64,000 nucleotides of DNA from assembly GCA_000310025.1 (NCBI GenBank), contig FN648236.1, positions 62,001 through 126,000 of the forward strand. The letters are read 5' to 3'. The notes beneath the pieces are model-generated. The model saw only the letters and a list, made by a program, of their open reading frames with translations. It was not told the origin of the DNA and made no database searches. Both the position numbers and the translations under genes were made by a program. This stretch comes from Ectocarpus siliculosus (Eukaryota > Sar > Phaeophyceae > Ectocarpales > Ectocarpaceae). Shown here piece by piece: positions 1-11,202 of this stretch (position 1 is the first letter of the stretch; the number at the start of each line of letters is the position of its first letter).

Positions 1-812
1 TTGAAGGTTTCGACGCCATGCCCCCTCAGCCTTTCAACCATCATTTTCTTTTTAACTTGGGGGTGAAGAACTTGGGCCTAAAAAAAAATCCAAACAACTT
101 GGCAATAAGAACAGGTGGTCAGTAAAAAGCCTACACTAAAACGCGTATTGTAGCCGTGGGGTTGCCCCATTGACAACGTATGCATGGAGAAACGAGCCTT
201 GGGCAAAGCAAGAGGTTCTCGAGTGGCGGAGCGTTCTGTATCACAGCTCAGCCCAGTTCCATGCCGGGACGCTCCCAAACCCGAGTGGACGAATCTCCTT
301 TCTCATTTGTGTAGCGAGTTTTTTACTCCCGCCCAGACATGGGAACTATTTTCTATTTTCCGTGGAGGGTCCTACGGGTTGGCCGCGCGAATTTGTGACC
401 GTCGGTTTGCCCCGAACCGACAGCCCGGGTGGTTCGGAGGTCGAAAATGTAATTTCATCGTACATTTTCGAAAACGATTCTTTGCCCACGCCCTGGTGGT
501 TCGGAGGTCGAAAATGTAATTTCATCGTACATTTTCGAAAACGATTCTTTGCCCACGCCCTGGTGGTTCGGAGGTCGAAAATGGTATTTAATCGTACGTT
601 TCGTAAACGATTCTTCCTTCTCTGTCGAATTCAAGCCCGCACAACCACGGGCGTTAACGAAAGATCGACCTCCCCCCCCCCGAAAGCAAAACAATATCGG
701 AGTTGTGGTCGACTTGGGGATTTTCCTGCCGTTGAAAGCCCACGGTTGGGTGCACGAATTCCACACCGTCGTTTTCATTGGCTCGAAAGTTGAAAACATG
801 TTATCTTATCTT
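1..812. other. Intergenic stretch, no gene seen
   Basis: I see no splice-supported coding exon here. Open frames on both strands are low in complexity and overlap the 67-bp tandem repeat at 428-628. The right edge abuts the 8-bp target duplication of the hAT-type element. Confidence 0.5.
428..628. repeat. 67-bp tandem repeat, three units
   Basis: Units start at 428, 495 and 562, each with GGTGGTTCGGAGGTCGAAAA. The first two are essentially identical; the third is diverged in its second half. Each unit contains an internal inverted pair, TCGAAAATGTA and TACATTTTCGA, so single units could fold into short hairpins. Confidence 0.85.
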
Positions 813-1872
813 TAGGGTTGTGTATCGGCGCAGCCGAACGATATAATATGTATCGGAGATCGGCGCAGCCGATATAACGATATTTTTTCGATATATCGGC
901 TACGAAAAAATATCGGCGAGCGAAGCGAGCCGTGGTTAGGGGGCTCGCGAAACGAGCCCCCCCTCGGCCCCCCGGCTGGTGAGGGGCCCCGCTGGAGGCG
1001 CCCCCGGAGGGCCCCGCTGGAGGCGCCCCGCCGGAGGCGTTTTTTTACGCGATTTGGCTTCACTAGAGCATATTTTTTGGGTGATTTTGGGGCACTTCGA
1101 CCATGCCATTTTTTGGTGGGTGATATCCTGAAAACTACTGAAAAACGCTAAAACTTGGAAACCATCGACAATAAATGACAGATGATTAGTCAGTTCTCTT
1201 TCGAAGCTTTGGTTGGGTGGTACAACACGACCACGTTTGAACGTCTTCACGAAGCTGCTTCCAAAACACGTTCCCACCTCCCTCGTCCTCCCTCTCTCTC
1301 TGAATCTTGTCATGTTTCTACAACACAGCCTAAGTTTTTCGTGTTTTTTTTAACTTGGTCTCTGCACAGTGAAAGTCGCCGTTTGCCACGCACAACTGAC
1401 AGATCGCGATGCCCGAATGGCATGGGTTCCGATACACCCTGAAATGCTTCCACACCGGGTGTGAGGCATTCGGGGGCTTGGGCAGCTTCGGCTCCATCTT
1501 GACCCTCTCCACCTTCGCAGCCCGCTCGTTTTTCTTCGAACGCTCTGCTGTCTCTGTGTCTGAAACTGGTTCTACTGTAACCACCGGCGTGGAGGACCCT
1601 CCATCCTGGTCCGCTGCTGGTGGGGTACTCATGGGGTGTTCGGCTAGTGTTCGGTGTTCGGTCTGCTCTTCTGTGGTCCAAAGCAACAGCCGCCGCAACA
1701 GCGTGGCCTCATAGGGGGTCCAAACGTGTAACTGTTGTAACATATGCCCCCTTTTTGATTCACGGAGCCCCCTCAAATATATCGCCCAACATATCGGGGC
1801 TGACAATAGATATTCGATACGATATATATCGTCCGATTATATCAAACATATCGGCTCCGATACACAACCCTA
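813..1872. mobile_element. Non-autonomous hAT-type DNA transposon
   Basis: The element is bounded by perfect 16-bp terminal inverted repeats, TAGGGTTGTGTATCGG at 813-828 and its reverse complement at 1857-1872. It is flanked by a perfect 8-bp direct repeat CTTATCTT at 805-812 and 1873-1880. An 8-bp duplication and ends of the form TAGGG are the hallmarks of the hAT superfamily. Both subterminal regions are rich in ATATCG motifs, which may be transposase-binding repeats (inference). No full transposase is present: the 1060-bp interior keeps only a fragment resembling the first half of a BED zinc finger. Confidence 0.85.
1330..1530 (-). pseudogene. BED-zinc-finger-like remnant inside the hAT element
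   Basis: Read on the minus strand this fragment contains SHPVWKHFRVY followed by AICQLC, which matches the aromatic residue and the C-x2-C half of a BED zinc finger, a domain common at the N-terminus of hAT transposases. The histidine half of the finger and the catalytic RNase-H-like region are absent and a stop follows soon after. It is best read as a decayed piece of the ancestral transposase. It lies wholly within the inverted repeats, which supports that origin. Confidence 0.5.
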
Positions 1873-1880
1873 CTTATCTT

Positions 1881-3460
1881 GCAGAAAAACACCGAAATCT
1901 CTTCCGTGCTCTGGTCCACCACGAGAAAAAAGTATGTAATACACGGCATCACTGCGACTCAAGTATACTGTGGCCGAAACCATCGATATTGGCTTTGCTC
2001 TCGAGAGACGCATCCATACCGCGAGTGCCTGAACACTGTAACAGCATCAGCACCATCAACGGCAAAGTCGTTGTGGTGTAACCAACCTTGAAACCAACGA
2101 CACCAACGACGACAAAAACGTCAACCACAACGACAACAAAAAGCGAAAACGAAAACTACAATAACTGACAATAACGACGACAAAAACTTCATAACGACAG
2201 CCCCAATGGTTTGTGGCATCCACCTCTAACGCGGCAGTATTCGATGCTGGCATCGCGCCGCGCCATTGTAAGTCAAACCAAGCGAAAGCAAGCACCCGCG
2301 CCCAATTCCTGCTGTTCTTTCCACGCTGCTTTTGCCCCTTCGACCTGTAAAAAAACACAGCCGTACAGTCGTGGCTTCGACATAAAAGGTTACCTCCTAA
2401 GAGGTGTCTCCGATATAAGAAGGTCGAAATCGGTTGTCACGGACTCGACCCTCTATAGTAGTATAGTTGAGTACCCTCTATAGTAGTATAGTTGAGTACT
2501 CTCTATAGTAGTATAGTTGAGTACTCTCTTAACCCGGTACAAGAGGGGGCTTCGATATAAGAGGGTCGAGGGCCTTTGTCACACCACCCTGTCAAATCGG
2601 AGCCACGATCGTAGTGACATTAAAACGGTAGCAATCTTCCACAGCAACGCCGACGCGCCTTCTGCGAGACGTTCGATAAGCTTGCTGAACCCTACCCCAC
2701 CCACCCCATTCCGCCTGTCGTACTTCTTTTCACGGAAGCACTCGCGGGGTTCTCCGGTGTGCATGTCTGCATAGACCAGAATCAGTAAAGCACAGGACAA
2801 CATTCAACAAAATGTGACATACGAAGGACAGCGTAAGAAGCGTTTCTGTGGTCAGTTGTCCCTGTTTTGCAAAGAGGGGCAGGCCAAAATAAAATGCACG
2901 AGAGCCGCCTTACGAACGCCTTCACCCTATCCTACGTGGTGCTGGCGATGGTCTGCTTTTCGGGGTTCATGAAAAATTAGCGCAGGGCACGTCGATTAAC
3001 GCTCTCCCGATACCCTCCTGTCTCACTCTCCGTCACCTCCCAATGCCCTTGTCCACAGGGCAACCATGCCCTCTCCCATATTAACAAGTCCCGCCCTAAA
3101 CCTAGATACATCGGTGGTGGATGCCGGCCTCTCGTACCGGCCCCGTGCACGGCTATCCTCCGAAACACACACGCGACAAGCCATATCGTCTAAATACCAC
3201 TACCCCGACCTCATGGCCAAATATCTCCGACCTGACGCCCCCGCGATTCCCTCGCGATCTCGACGTAGCTACGGTAGGCTTTGGTCGGATACCACGGTCG
3301 TGGTCGACTGTGTTTGCCCAGGAAAAAAAAAAAAAAGACAAGCACGGAAACCGTTCTCTTACGAAAGCAACCCTCTCTTTCGCACATGGGCCATCTCTCG
3401 GAACAATAGAGACAAGAGAGGTCCTCCATGATCGTCCCCGTCTTAAGCAAAAGCTATCAA
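1881..3460. other. Intergenic region downstream of the CTL gene
   Basis: No coding exon could be supported. It holds a 25-bp tandem repeat and, at its right end, the 3' flank of the minus-strand CTL gene. Confidence 0.45.
2450..2524. repeat. 25-bp tandem repeat, three units
   Basis: Three near-identical copies of CTCTATAGTAGTATAGTTGA plus five bases lie head to tail at 2450, 2475 and 2500. Related GATATAAGA-GGTCG sequence flanks the array on both sides. Confidence 0.85.
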
Positions 3461-6400
3461 TTAGACCTGGTGGGTCATGCCGATGACGCCCCCCTCGTGC
3501 GGCTGGCCGACCTCGCCGCCCACCGTCCACTTGGGGCACTCGGCCTGCATCTCGCCCCAGGCCCTCGACAGGTCGTCGTGGAGCTGGCGACCGTGGTTGC
3601 TGGCGAGGGCGTCCGGGTCCTGCACGCGGAGGGGAGGGAGGGATGGAGGGAAAAAAACGCCTCGTTGATAATACCACGGACGAGGTCCCAAAAAAAGAAA
3701 CTAATACAGTACACGCGCGTCCATTATATTTTCAAGTTTTGTATATTACTGCCTTTTTTCGACTTTTTTTTCAAAATATGCATATTATCTCGCCTTTTTC
3801 GAAACTTTGGTTTTGGAAAACAGCGAGTCTTCTTGCGAGGGGGAGAAGAAAAAAAGAGCAACAACAAGCAGCGTATGGCCAGCTGACTGTAGGGGCTGGG
3901 TGGAGCCCGTCGACGCAAGACAAGTTCGGGGTGCGGGGGGTGGAATGAGAGGTAAACACGACACAACGAACACAAGGGGCAACAACGACGATAATGCCCG
4001 AGAATGCCGGCCGCAAGGCAGCGCAGCAGGGGGTGTCATGCGGGCTCTAACTAAAAACCGGATAAGACGTAAATACTTCTGCATCACGACAAAACAGCAA
4101 AACAGTCGAGCAGGAGCCAACTCCAGACAAACAAACGCGTCCCCGAGAGACGGGGAACTTACTCGTCGCTTACCGTAGGGTGCGACTGGCATAGGATCAG
4201 CAGCCAGTAGCATCTGTTGTTGGAAGCATTCTACGCTGAAACCGTCACCCCCCGTCCAAGAGGTCAACTTGAAAGCGGCGGTAAAAACACACGCACACAA
4301 CACCACCACACCCACAAAAAACAAAAATGTAAGGCAATAAATACAATACAGATTTCAATTTTTTGTTTTGGTTCGTTCAGGTTCGGGTTGGCTCTTCGAA
4401 TCAAAACCCCCGTCAGCTGTGTGGGCTTGAGAAACGTCACAAAGGCAGCTGGACAGCCGGCTGTCAGTTGGTCTGGCCCCCTGCTTTTATTTTCATCTTG
4501 CATCACATCTAGACGGCACGATGTTCTCACGAGTCCACTCCGGAGGGAATAATGCCCGTTTGGTTGAATAATATTTTTAAGAGGTTATTCGTAGTTCGAT
4601 TGGGCGGCAGCAGTCGGTGTCCTGTCCCTTGTCACAGCACTACTGTACCTGCACGAAGCAGACGAACACGGCCTTGAAGGAAGACCGCAAGACCTCAACC
4701 GTAGTGGCCACGACGAACGCCACCAGGAGGGGGCTGAACAGGAAGATCACGTAGACTCCCACGAGGAACGTTCCTCCCAACGCCCTGTGTGCCACCGTGA
4801 TCACCAGGTAGGCCAAGCACAAGAAGCAGACGGTCAGCCCGGCGCAGACGGCGGTCAGGCCGACGTCCACGACGATGTCGTTCGCGATGGTCGTGACGCC
4901 GCGCCGCCGGAACAGCTCCGAGACGCGCTGGCCGGCTGTTGTTTTCGAGAACGGCGGGATGGACATTTTGTAAGGTTATTTCGTACACGAAGGCGTCCGC
5001 ACTTGTGAACCCTCTTCTTTTCTAGTTTCGGCCGACGCTGGGGTTCTTTGTTCCTCTTTCGGTTTGCAAAAGTGTGCGCCACGTAGGTTTTAGTGTAGGC
5101 GGACCCGCACTCGCTCAAGTTCTCATTTTTTTGTGTAGGGCCGAGCATGAAGTTCTTAACACACCAAGTTCTTGTGTGCCGTACACAAACTATCTGTGGT
5201 GACATACAAGCACTATCTGTGGCGTCTTGCAAAAACGCCCTTTCAGAAGCAGGCCATGGTGTGACGAGGGTCGCGTCCCTGATGGATGGTGTCGGCTTTT
5301 CACCAGAATTTCGCCGCAAACGGTCTCCGTCTCTTCATCACGGGCAAGGTGGCTGGGTTTCTTGTGAGCGGCAGTTTTTTTCCGGTTGAATCCACGGGGG
5401 CCCTGAAGAAGAGTCGTCAATCCCTATCATCAGAACTCGGGTGGTGACGCATGACACATTGACTCTGCTACCTATTCTCGTGCGAGTTGCAGCCCCCCCC
5501 CTGCGAGGCAAAGCTGCCGACTACAAAACATTTGAGCCTGGCCTCTCGTTGATTTTTTTTTTTCCTCTTTAACCTGACACCGTGAAGAAACCCGAGAAAA
5601 GAAGGGGAAACACTGACGCACCAAAAAACAGGAGTTTGGTCTGCGCTGCCTAGCTAGGCGAAACCCAGCGCCCCGTAGCACCCACCCACCCACCAACCTT
5701 CCGAGAAGCTCAAGCCGTAGATGGAGATGAAGCAGATGGAATACGCGAGGATGTAGTCTGCGAGTCTCTGCAGCCACCCCAGGACGAAGCTCCCGCACCG
5801 GCCGACCTTGGCCAGTCGACGCACCGTCCGGGTGAGCAGCCTCACCGCGGTCGAAATGGCGGCCGCCTTGCAGAGTGATCTGGCGAGATAACGCGAGTGC
5901 GGGTGAGGACAGAGGCGAAGCGTGCGCGGGAGAGAATCTGTGCTCTCTCGGACAGCAAAACGGTCGGACGCTCCGCTCCGGGGTGTTGGTACGCGGTGCA
6001 CAAGGTTGACCCCACAGCAGCCGCAGCCTTGAAATGACGTCAAAGGAGCACACTCCCGGGATGGATACTAGGACACGACATCACGCACACCCACCTTCTT
6101 GCTACTGTAGTGCGTGTCTCATGATACCACTCCCCCCCCCTGGACAGATGGGCCTAAGGAGCACACTCCCGGGATGGACCCTAGGACACGACATCGAGCA
6201 CACCACCTTCGTGCTACCGCCGTAGGTTTTTATGGTACCACCCTCCCCCCCCCCTGGACACATTTTCAAAGCTTGATTACTCTGCGGCAAAAGCCGTGAC
6301 GGTGCTGGAAATGGTAGCGCGGGAACGATCCCGTCGAAACAGCTTCCCCAAAACGCATCGTCGTGGAGTTCAGTCCAAGGATTGCGGCATCTTACGCACC

Positions 6401-9400
6401 CTACGGTGGGAGCCTCTCTTGCGATTAAGCCGCCCCCACGTGGTGCTACGAGAAGAACAAAAAAAACACATGACATATCGGGTTGGCACAGCACACCCAA
6501 GGATGATGGCCAACTTCTGGCCCATCCTTGTGAAGCGTAGCCTTGGCCGGCGAAACCGCTCAGGCCCGCTTTTCGACGTGAATTGTGTCAAACGACTATG
6601 TCACGCGCACACTCGAGTACAACCCCCTCACCCAAAAGAGCCGTGTGTCGCGCGGTAGAGGGCGCCGCGCACGGGGCTCGCGTCCCGGTCGGCCGAGTAC
6701 CACCAGGACGCCACCGAGCCTGTGACCGTCGCCGTCACCACGTTCCGGATAACGTCCGCGCCCCACGTGAGGCTCGCCAGCCAGAACAAGGCGAGCCAGA
6801 GGCCGCGACCCTCGTACTCGCAGGCCGAGTTGTACGAGGCCACGTGCCCGCCGCACATGCAGGAGAGGTGGTGGACCATGCCGCGCGTGGGCGGGTCGAG
6901 CATGACGTCGCTGCAGGAGGACGCCTTGTACGTCGTGCCGTCGAGACCGGTCACGGTCCGGAGGGAGGCGATCGTGCCCCCTGCCGCCATCGCGGAGAGG
7001 AGGACCCACAGCACCTGGACGCCGCTCATCAGCAGGCCGGCTCGGACAGTCCACGGCATGGACTTGACGGCTAGGCCTGCGACCTGGTTGTGGTTGGCGG
7101 GGGGGGGGGAAGGGGGGGAGGGAGGGAGGGTTTCGTCATGTAGGGTGGCGTGCACAGTGAAGCGGGACTGATACACACCACTCCGCTGGATCAGCTAGCC
7201 TAAAAAGTCGAAATAAAAATAGTTCGGTTTACTATGCTAACTGGTCGCGGGATAAACGCGCATGGATTTGATTGGTTGATTGGAAAACCTCCACAAGTCA
7301 AAAAGCAGACATATAAGAGCCTAGCTTGCCGTCAAGGCCCTCCTGAGGGTGGCGGGCCTGTGCAGGGCTTTCGATCACGTCTCGATCCGGCGAACAAGTC
7401 AAAGGCGAGCCGACCTTGCTCTGTCACCCAGAAATAGGTCTACGGTTGGCCTTGCTCTGGCACCTAGGGATGAGAGGTAGGGATGTCAAAAGGTATGCTC
7501 ACCTTGAGGTTGGCGGAGCCGAAGCGGATCCGGCTCTGGCGCTTCAAGTAGAACCGTACGGTCCAGGCGCACAGGAAGGCGGGGAACAGGCACCCGAACC
7601 AGTGACCGGCGGCGAGAGCAGAGACGGCGGCCATGCCCGAGATCCCGGCAAGGCTTAAGTAGGCTATCTGGAAGACTCGATCAATGGACAGAGGCAGCGT
7701 CAGGGATGGGATTCTGTCAACACAACCAATACTTACTTGGTTTGAAGGACGTTTTCTTTTCTGGGCCCATTTTGTATTAGTTTTTTCTACGTCTAGAAAA
7801 GTGTAACCGTTTTGGGGGATAGTGACCAGCGAAGGCGTCTGCTTCGGACCAGTACGGATACTAGAAAGTTCAGAGTAGACTGGAACAGTTTTCAATGTGA
7901 CGACAACAACAACTGCTGCTGTTGAGGAAGGAACGAAAAACTGGCAGGACTGGGGGGGGAGGTCCGTATCATCATTATCTTGGGGGACAACATCAAAAAA
8001 ATTACATTCGCGCCATCAGGAAGGGAACACCATCACGTCACCGCCCCCACCTCCGACAACTTCGATGCTCTCTACGAACTCCGTTCCCATCGACAAAACA
8101 ATCAGCCAACGCTGGAGCTCGCGTTCTAAACAATGCGTCCACACAACTCAATGGAAGTCTCGAAATTGCGTCCAAATTCTCTGTGTTTGACCTGATCTCC
8201 CAAGTCTCGAGGTGGGGGTCGTAGCATCGGTAAGACACCAAGGTCTTAGAGAGGTAAACGGAGATGGGGTAACTCTACCCTTTCTCGAAATCCCCTTAAC
8301 CTGTATGCTGGCGATGAAGCTATTTTCGCCCCCTTTCCAATCAGAGTACAGTAGAATCGGGCCGTGGGACTAGACTCGTCGGCGGCTCATGGCTGCACTA
8401 CAACAGCCGAGTTGCTGCAAGAGTAAATTTCCACTGCTGTGCGAAGTCTATGCCAAACCGCACCCGTCTTGCGTCAAAGCGTTGGTGCTGCCTTCGCGTT
8501 TTCTTTGTGCAGAAAAACACACAGATGACTCCCCCTCGCGGGGTTCGAGGCCTTGAGTAACGTCTTCCGATATTGGCCGCGCTGAGCCAAGATGCTTTTT
8601 CGTTGGCAAGCCGGCCAGAGCGGCCGACGCTAGGAATAAAGACAGACACACGCATTCTGTTTTAGTATACCTTTGTTGGGTAAGCTAGCCTGTGACCATG
8701 GGAAACGATCGCGTCAAGTGTTAGACTGGGTAGAATGATCGGAACGTTTTTTAATGGAAGACAACAACAACAACAACAACAAGGACCCACCCATAGACCC
8801 ACCTTGAGGATTCTCTCTGAGTAGTTGATGACGGCATGGAGCACCCCCCACGCGAACGCCCAGGCAAGGCCGACAATCCCGAAGACAACCAGCGCCGGAC
8901 CGACAACGCCGCCCCCACCGCCGGTCGACAAACGTCGGCCTGATTCGTCTCCCCCGACAAACTCGTCTAGCCCCGCGCTGCCGAAGGAAAAGGCCTGGGT
9001 AGTTCAGAAGAGGCGGGGACGAGGGAAGAGGGCATGTGTTTTGCTCGCACAAAATGGGAAGGACGAAATAGCCATTAGGGATTAGTGATAAGAGGAATCA
9101 ACAGTATTTCATCGAAGGAGTGTTCTCACGAAAAAGGTTAGCGTTGGCTCATGATGTGCGTGCTACGGGAGCGGGGGCGTCCCGGTCTACGATGCTGGGG
9201 GATATCTCGATATCAAGCTTACGAAGCCGGGGCTGCAGCACGGCCAGGGAATGTGTCGAGAAGCACGATGACCACTTGACCACTAGTCAGCGCTCACTGG
9301 TGGTCAAGTGGTCAATGCACTTCTCAAAAAAAAGTTAATGCCCATGTTCGGTCTGGCTTTGCGGCCACGAACACGTCCCCCCAGGGTTGCCATCCCTGTC

Positions 9401-10144
9401 ATCAGCGCTTGTGCTGGCCAGATCGATACAAGCAGGTCATCGGCTCATTTTGCGAAGGCTATTTTATTTCCCCAGGTTTTTTTCTTCCTCATAAATTCGG
9501 GCGCAAAGAAATTAAATCTCGGGGGGAGAGTACGGCCCTACGAAACGCGAGCGTGAATGATGTGCGTGTGTTAACCACGACCGCATGCAACGCTGGTCGC
9601 CGTGAGCTGCCTTGCTCCTTATCTTGAAGCGGCGGTGGTGTTCTTGAACAATTGCATGAGGCAAGTGTCAGGTAGCGGCTACGATGCTGGCCATGTTCAT
9701 GGCATTTTTTAAGCACCACGTTAAACCTCCACGGCCGTGCGTCTCTCTCTCCCCTCTCTTCTCTCTTGGCCTTCTCATTCACCACCCCAAGGACCCTATC
9801 AACGCCCTACCTAAATGGCAGCTCTAGGCCGCATGCAAGCAGAGTTTGGGGTGTAGTATTCCAGATACGCAGCGTGTTGCCGGCCAAATAACAAGCTTTA
9901 GGACAAGCCGAGGTGTGTGCCACAGGGGACGAGGCGTTACAAATAGGATCGCTCCATGATCATCCCCTCTACTCACCGACACCACGGTGATGGCAACGTT
10001 GGCCTTGAAAGCCACCGCCCACGCCCTGTCCGTGGCGGGAGGTTCGGCCGCAGTCGTGTTGTTGTTGGAGCTGTTTAGCAGTCGGGGCCCCAAGTCATCT
10101 TCCGGCCCCTGCTGCAGGAAAGGCCTCGCCGCGTCCTCGGCCAT
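3461..10144 (-). CDS. Choline transporter-like protein (SLC44/CTL family), 7 exons
   Basis: Exons in coding order: 10144-9977, 8994-8803, 7667-7503, 7083-6632, 5879-5698, 4935-4649, 3619-3461. All junctions are GT-AG with matching phases (0,0,0,2,1,0), giving 534 residues. The ATG has a strong context (A at -3, G at +4). The protein has a polar acidic N-terminus of about 40 residues, then roughly ten membrane segments. Family hallmarks are the FWLASLTWGADVIRNVV segment followed by a tryptophan/tyrosine stretch and SFG (about 268-326), a cysteine-led YSICFISIYG block (about 372-381), and CFVQDPDAL leading to an NHG...AW tail after the last membrane segment. CTL proteins sit in plasma or organelle membranes and move choline or ethanolamine; the substrate here is inferred from the family. 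The last exon was located by the family's C-terminal pattern and is in phase. Confidence 0.88.
6043..6261. repeat. About 110-bp tandem duplication in CTL intron 4
   Basis: Two copies, starting at 6043 and 6156, share AAGGAGCACACTCCCGGGAT at their start and a poly-C run followed by CTGGACA at their end. The pair lies between CTL exons 4 and 5. Confidence 0.8.
9258..9325. repeat. 68-bp hairpin repeat in CTL intron 1
   Basis: An inverted repeat with arms of about 30 bases, beginning GAGAAGCACGATGACCACTT and ending in its near-perfect complement. A shorter relative lies at 63362-63405, so this may be a tiny palindromic MITE family. Confidence 0.7.
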
Positions 10145-11202
10145 GGTTGGTTCAGATACGTGCTCTACACGACTGTTCCACAGGAGAGGTGGTCTCAGTC
10201 TCCCTTTGCTAGCGTAAAGTTGTGACCAACGGGTAGCATATACTTCTAGCAGATCAACCACAACGCACGCAGAGGTTGCGGACAAACAAAGGAATTTGCG
10301 GGGAACCCGCTTGCGGTCTGGTGTGACTCTGAGGGAAAGGCCAACGAGAGCAGCTCTCCTACGACAGGTAGCCAAGCTTGAAAGAATACTAACTTCCAAC
10401 CAGGGCCAAGGGAGACAGATAGAGGCAACCGGACGCAAAACAGAGTAGAGCAGCGGGCGAGCCGAGCCAACGCGACAATTCGCCAGAGAGGGGGCTCCGC
10501 GAAATGAACCCAACGAAATCGACCCCCTGTTGCAGAGAGTCAGCTCGAACATGATGTGGTCTGTGTGGCACTTGCACGTCGGCCCTCCTCTGCTGTGTGG
10601 TCGTACTCCCTCTCTGGGTGGCGGAAGCAACGAAAACACCTCAGGTGAGCCATTCTCTAGTCTTCCGGTTGTGTTCCAGTCAGCCCTTGGAGAGCGATGC
10701 GCTGGGTTTGTTATCTCCCCAACATCACCCACATAATAGGATCCTCTAATTGTAAAAAAACTGCTGTACACAGGCGGAGTCTATCTACGGGTTACCCGCC
10801 CGATTCTTGTTGTACCGCCTGTGGGATGAATATGCTATGTCACCTTCGAACACCCCGCTCATCAGCCCAACCTTTCCTCGTCCCACGCATATGCTGTTCA
10901 GCTTAGGCAGGTCCGAGGAGAGCGTAGAGCAGGGACTACTGCTGTACCACATGGCGCGCCCCCTGAGAAGCGGATAGAAAAAGCTGGCTGAGCCGATTTC
11001 ATGCCGCTACGCGAAATCCAGCACACACGAAGCAGGGTACTGCTGCTACTGCCCTAGTCGGCAGATCGAGATTGCTCAGAGCCGAGGAAGAAGATATACA
11101 TCCGAACAAGTCTCTTCAGGTTGTCTGCACCCCCGTATCCTACTCCTCATAGACGGATATCTCAAGTAGTCTTCGACGGACACTTTCTGATCGGGCCCCG
11201 GT
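10145..11202. promoter_or_regulatory. Shared upstream region of two divergent genes
   Basis: About 1.06 kb separates the ATG of the minus-strand CTL gene from the first ATG of the plus-strand repeat protein. No TATA box or coding exon could be picked out with confidence. It is labelled regulatory only because of the divergent layout. Confidence 0.3.

Noticed and set aside
428-628. CRISPR-like array
   Set aside because: Three directly adjacent 67-bp units without unique spacers, in a eukaryotic genome.
4640-4648. CTL gene ending at the TAG at 4640
   Set aside because: A strong donor lies just before that stop, and the in-phase exon 3619-3461 supplies the C-terminal DPDAL...AW pattern expected of the family.
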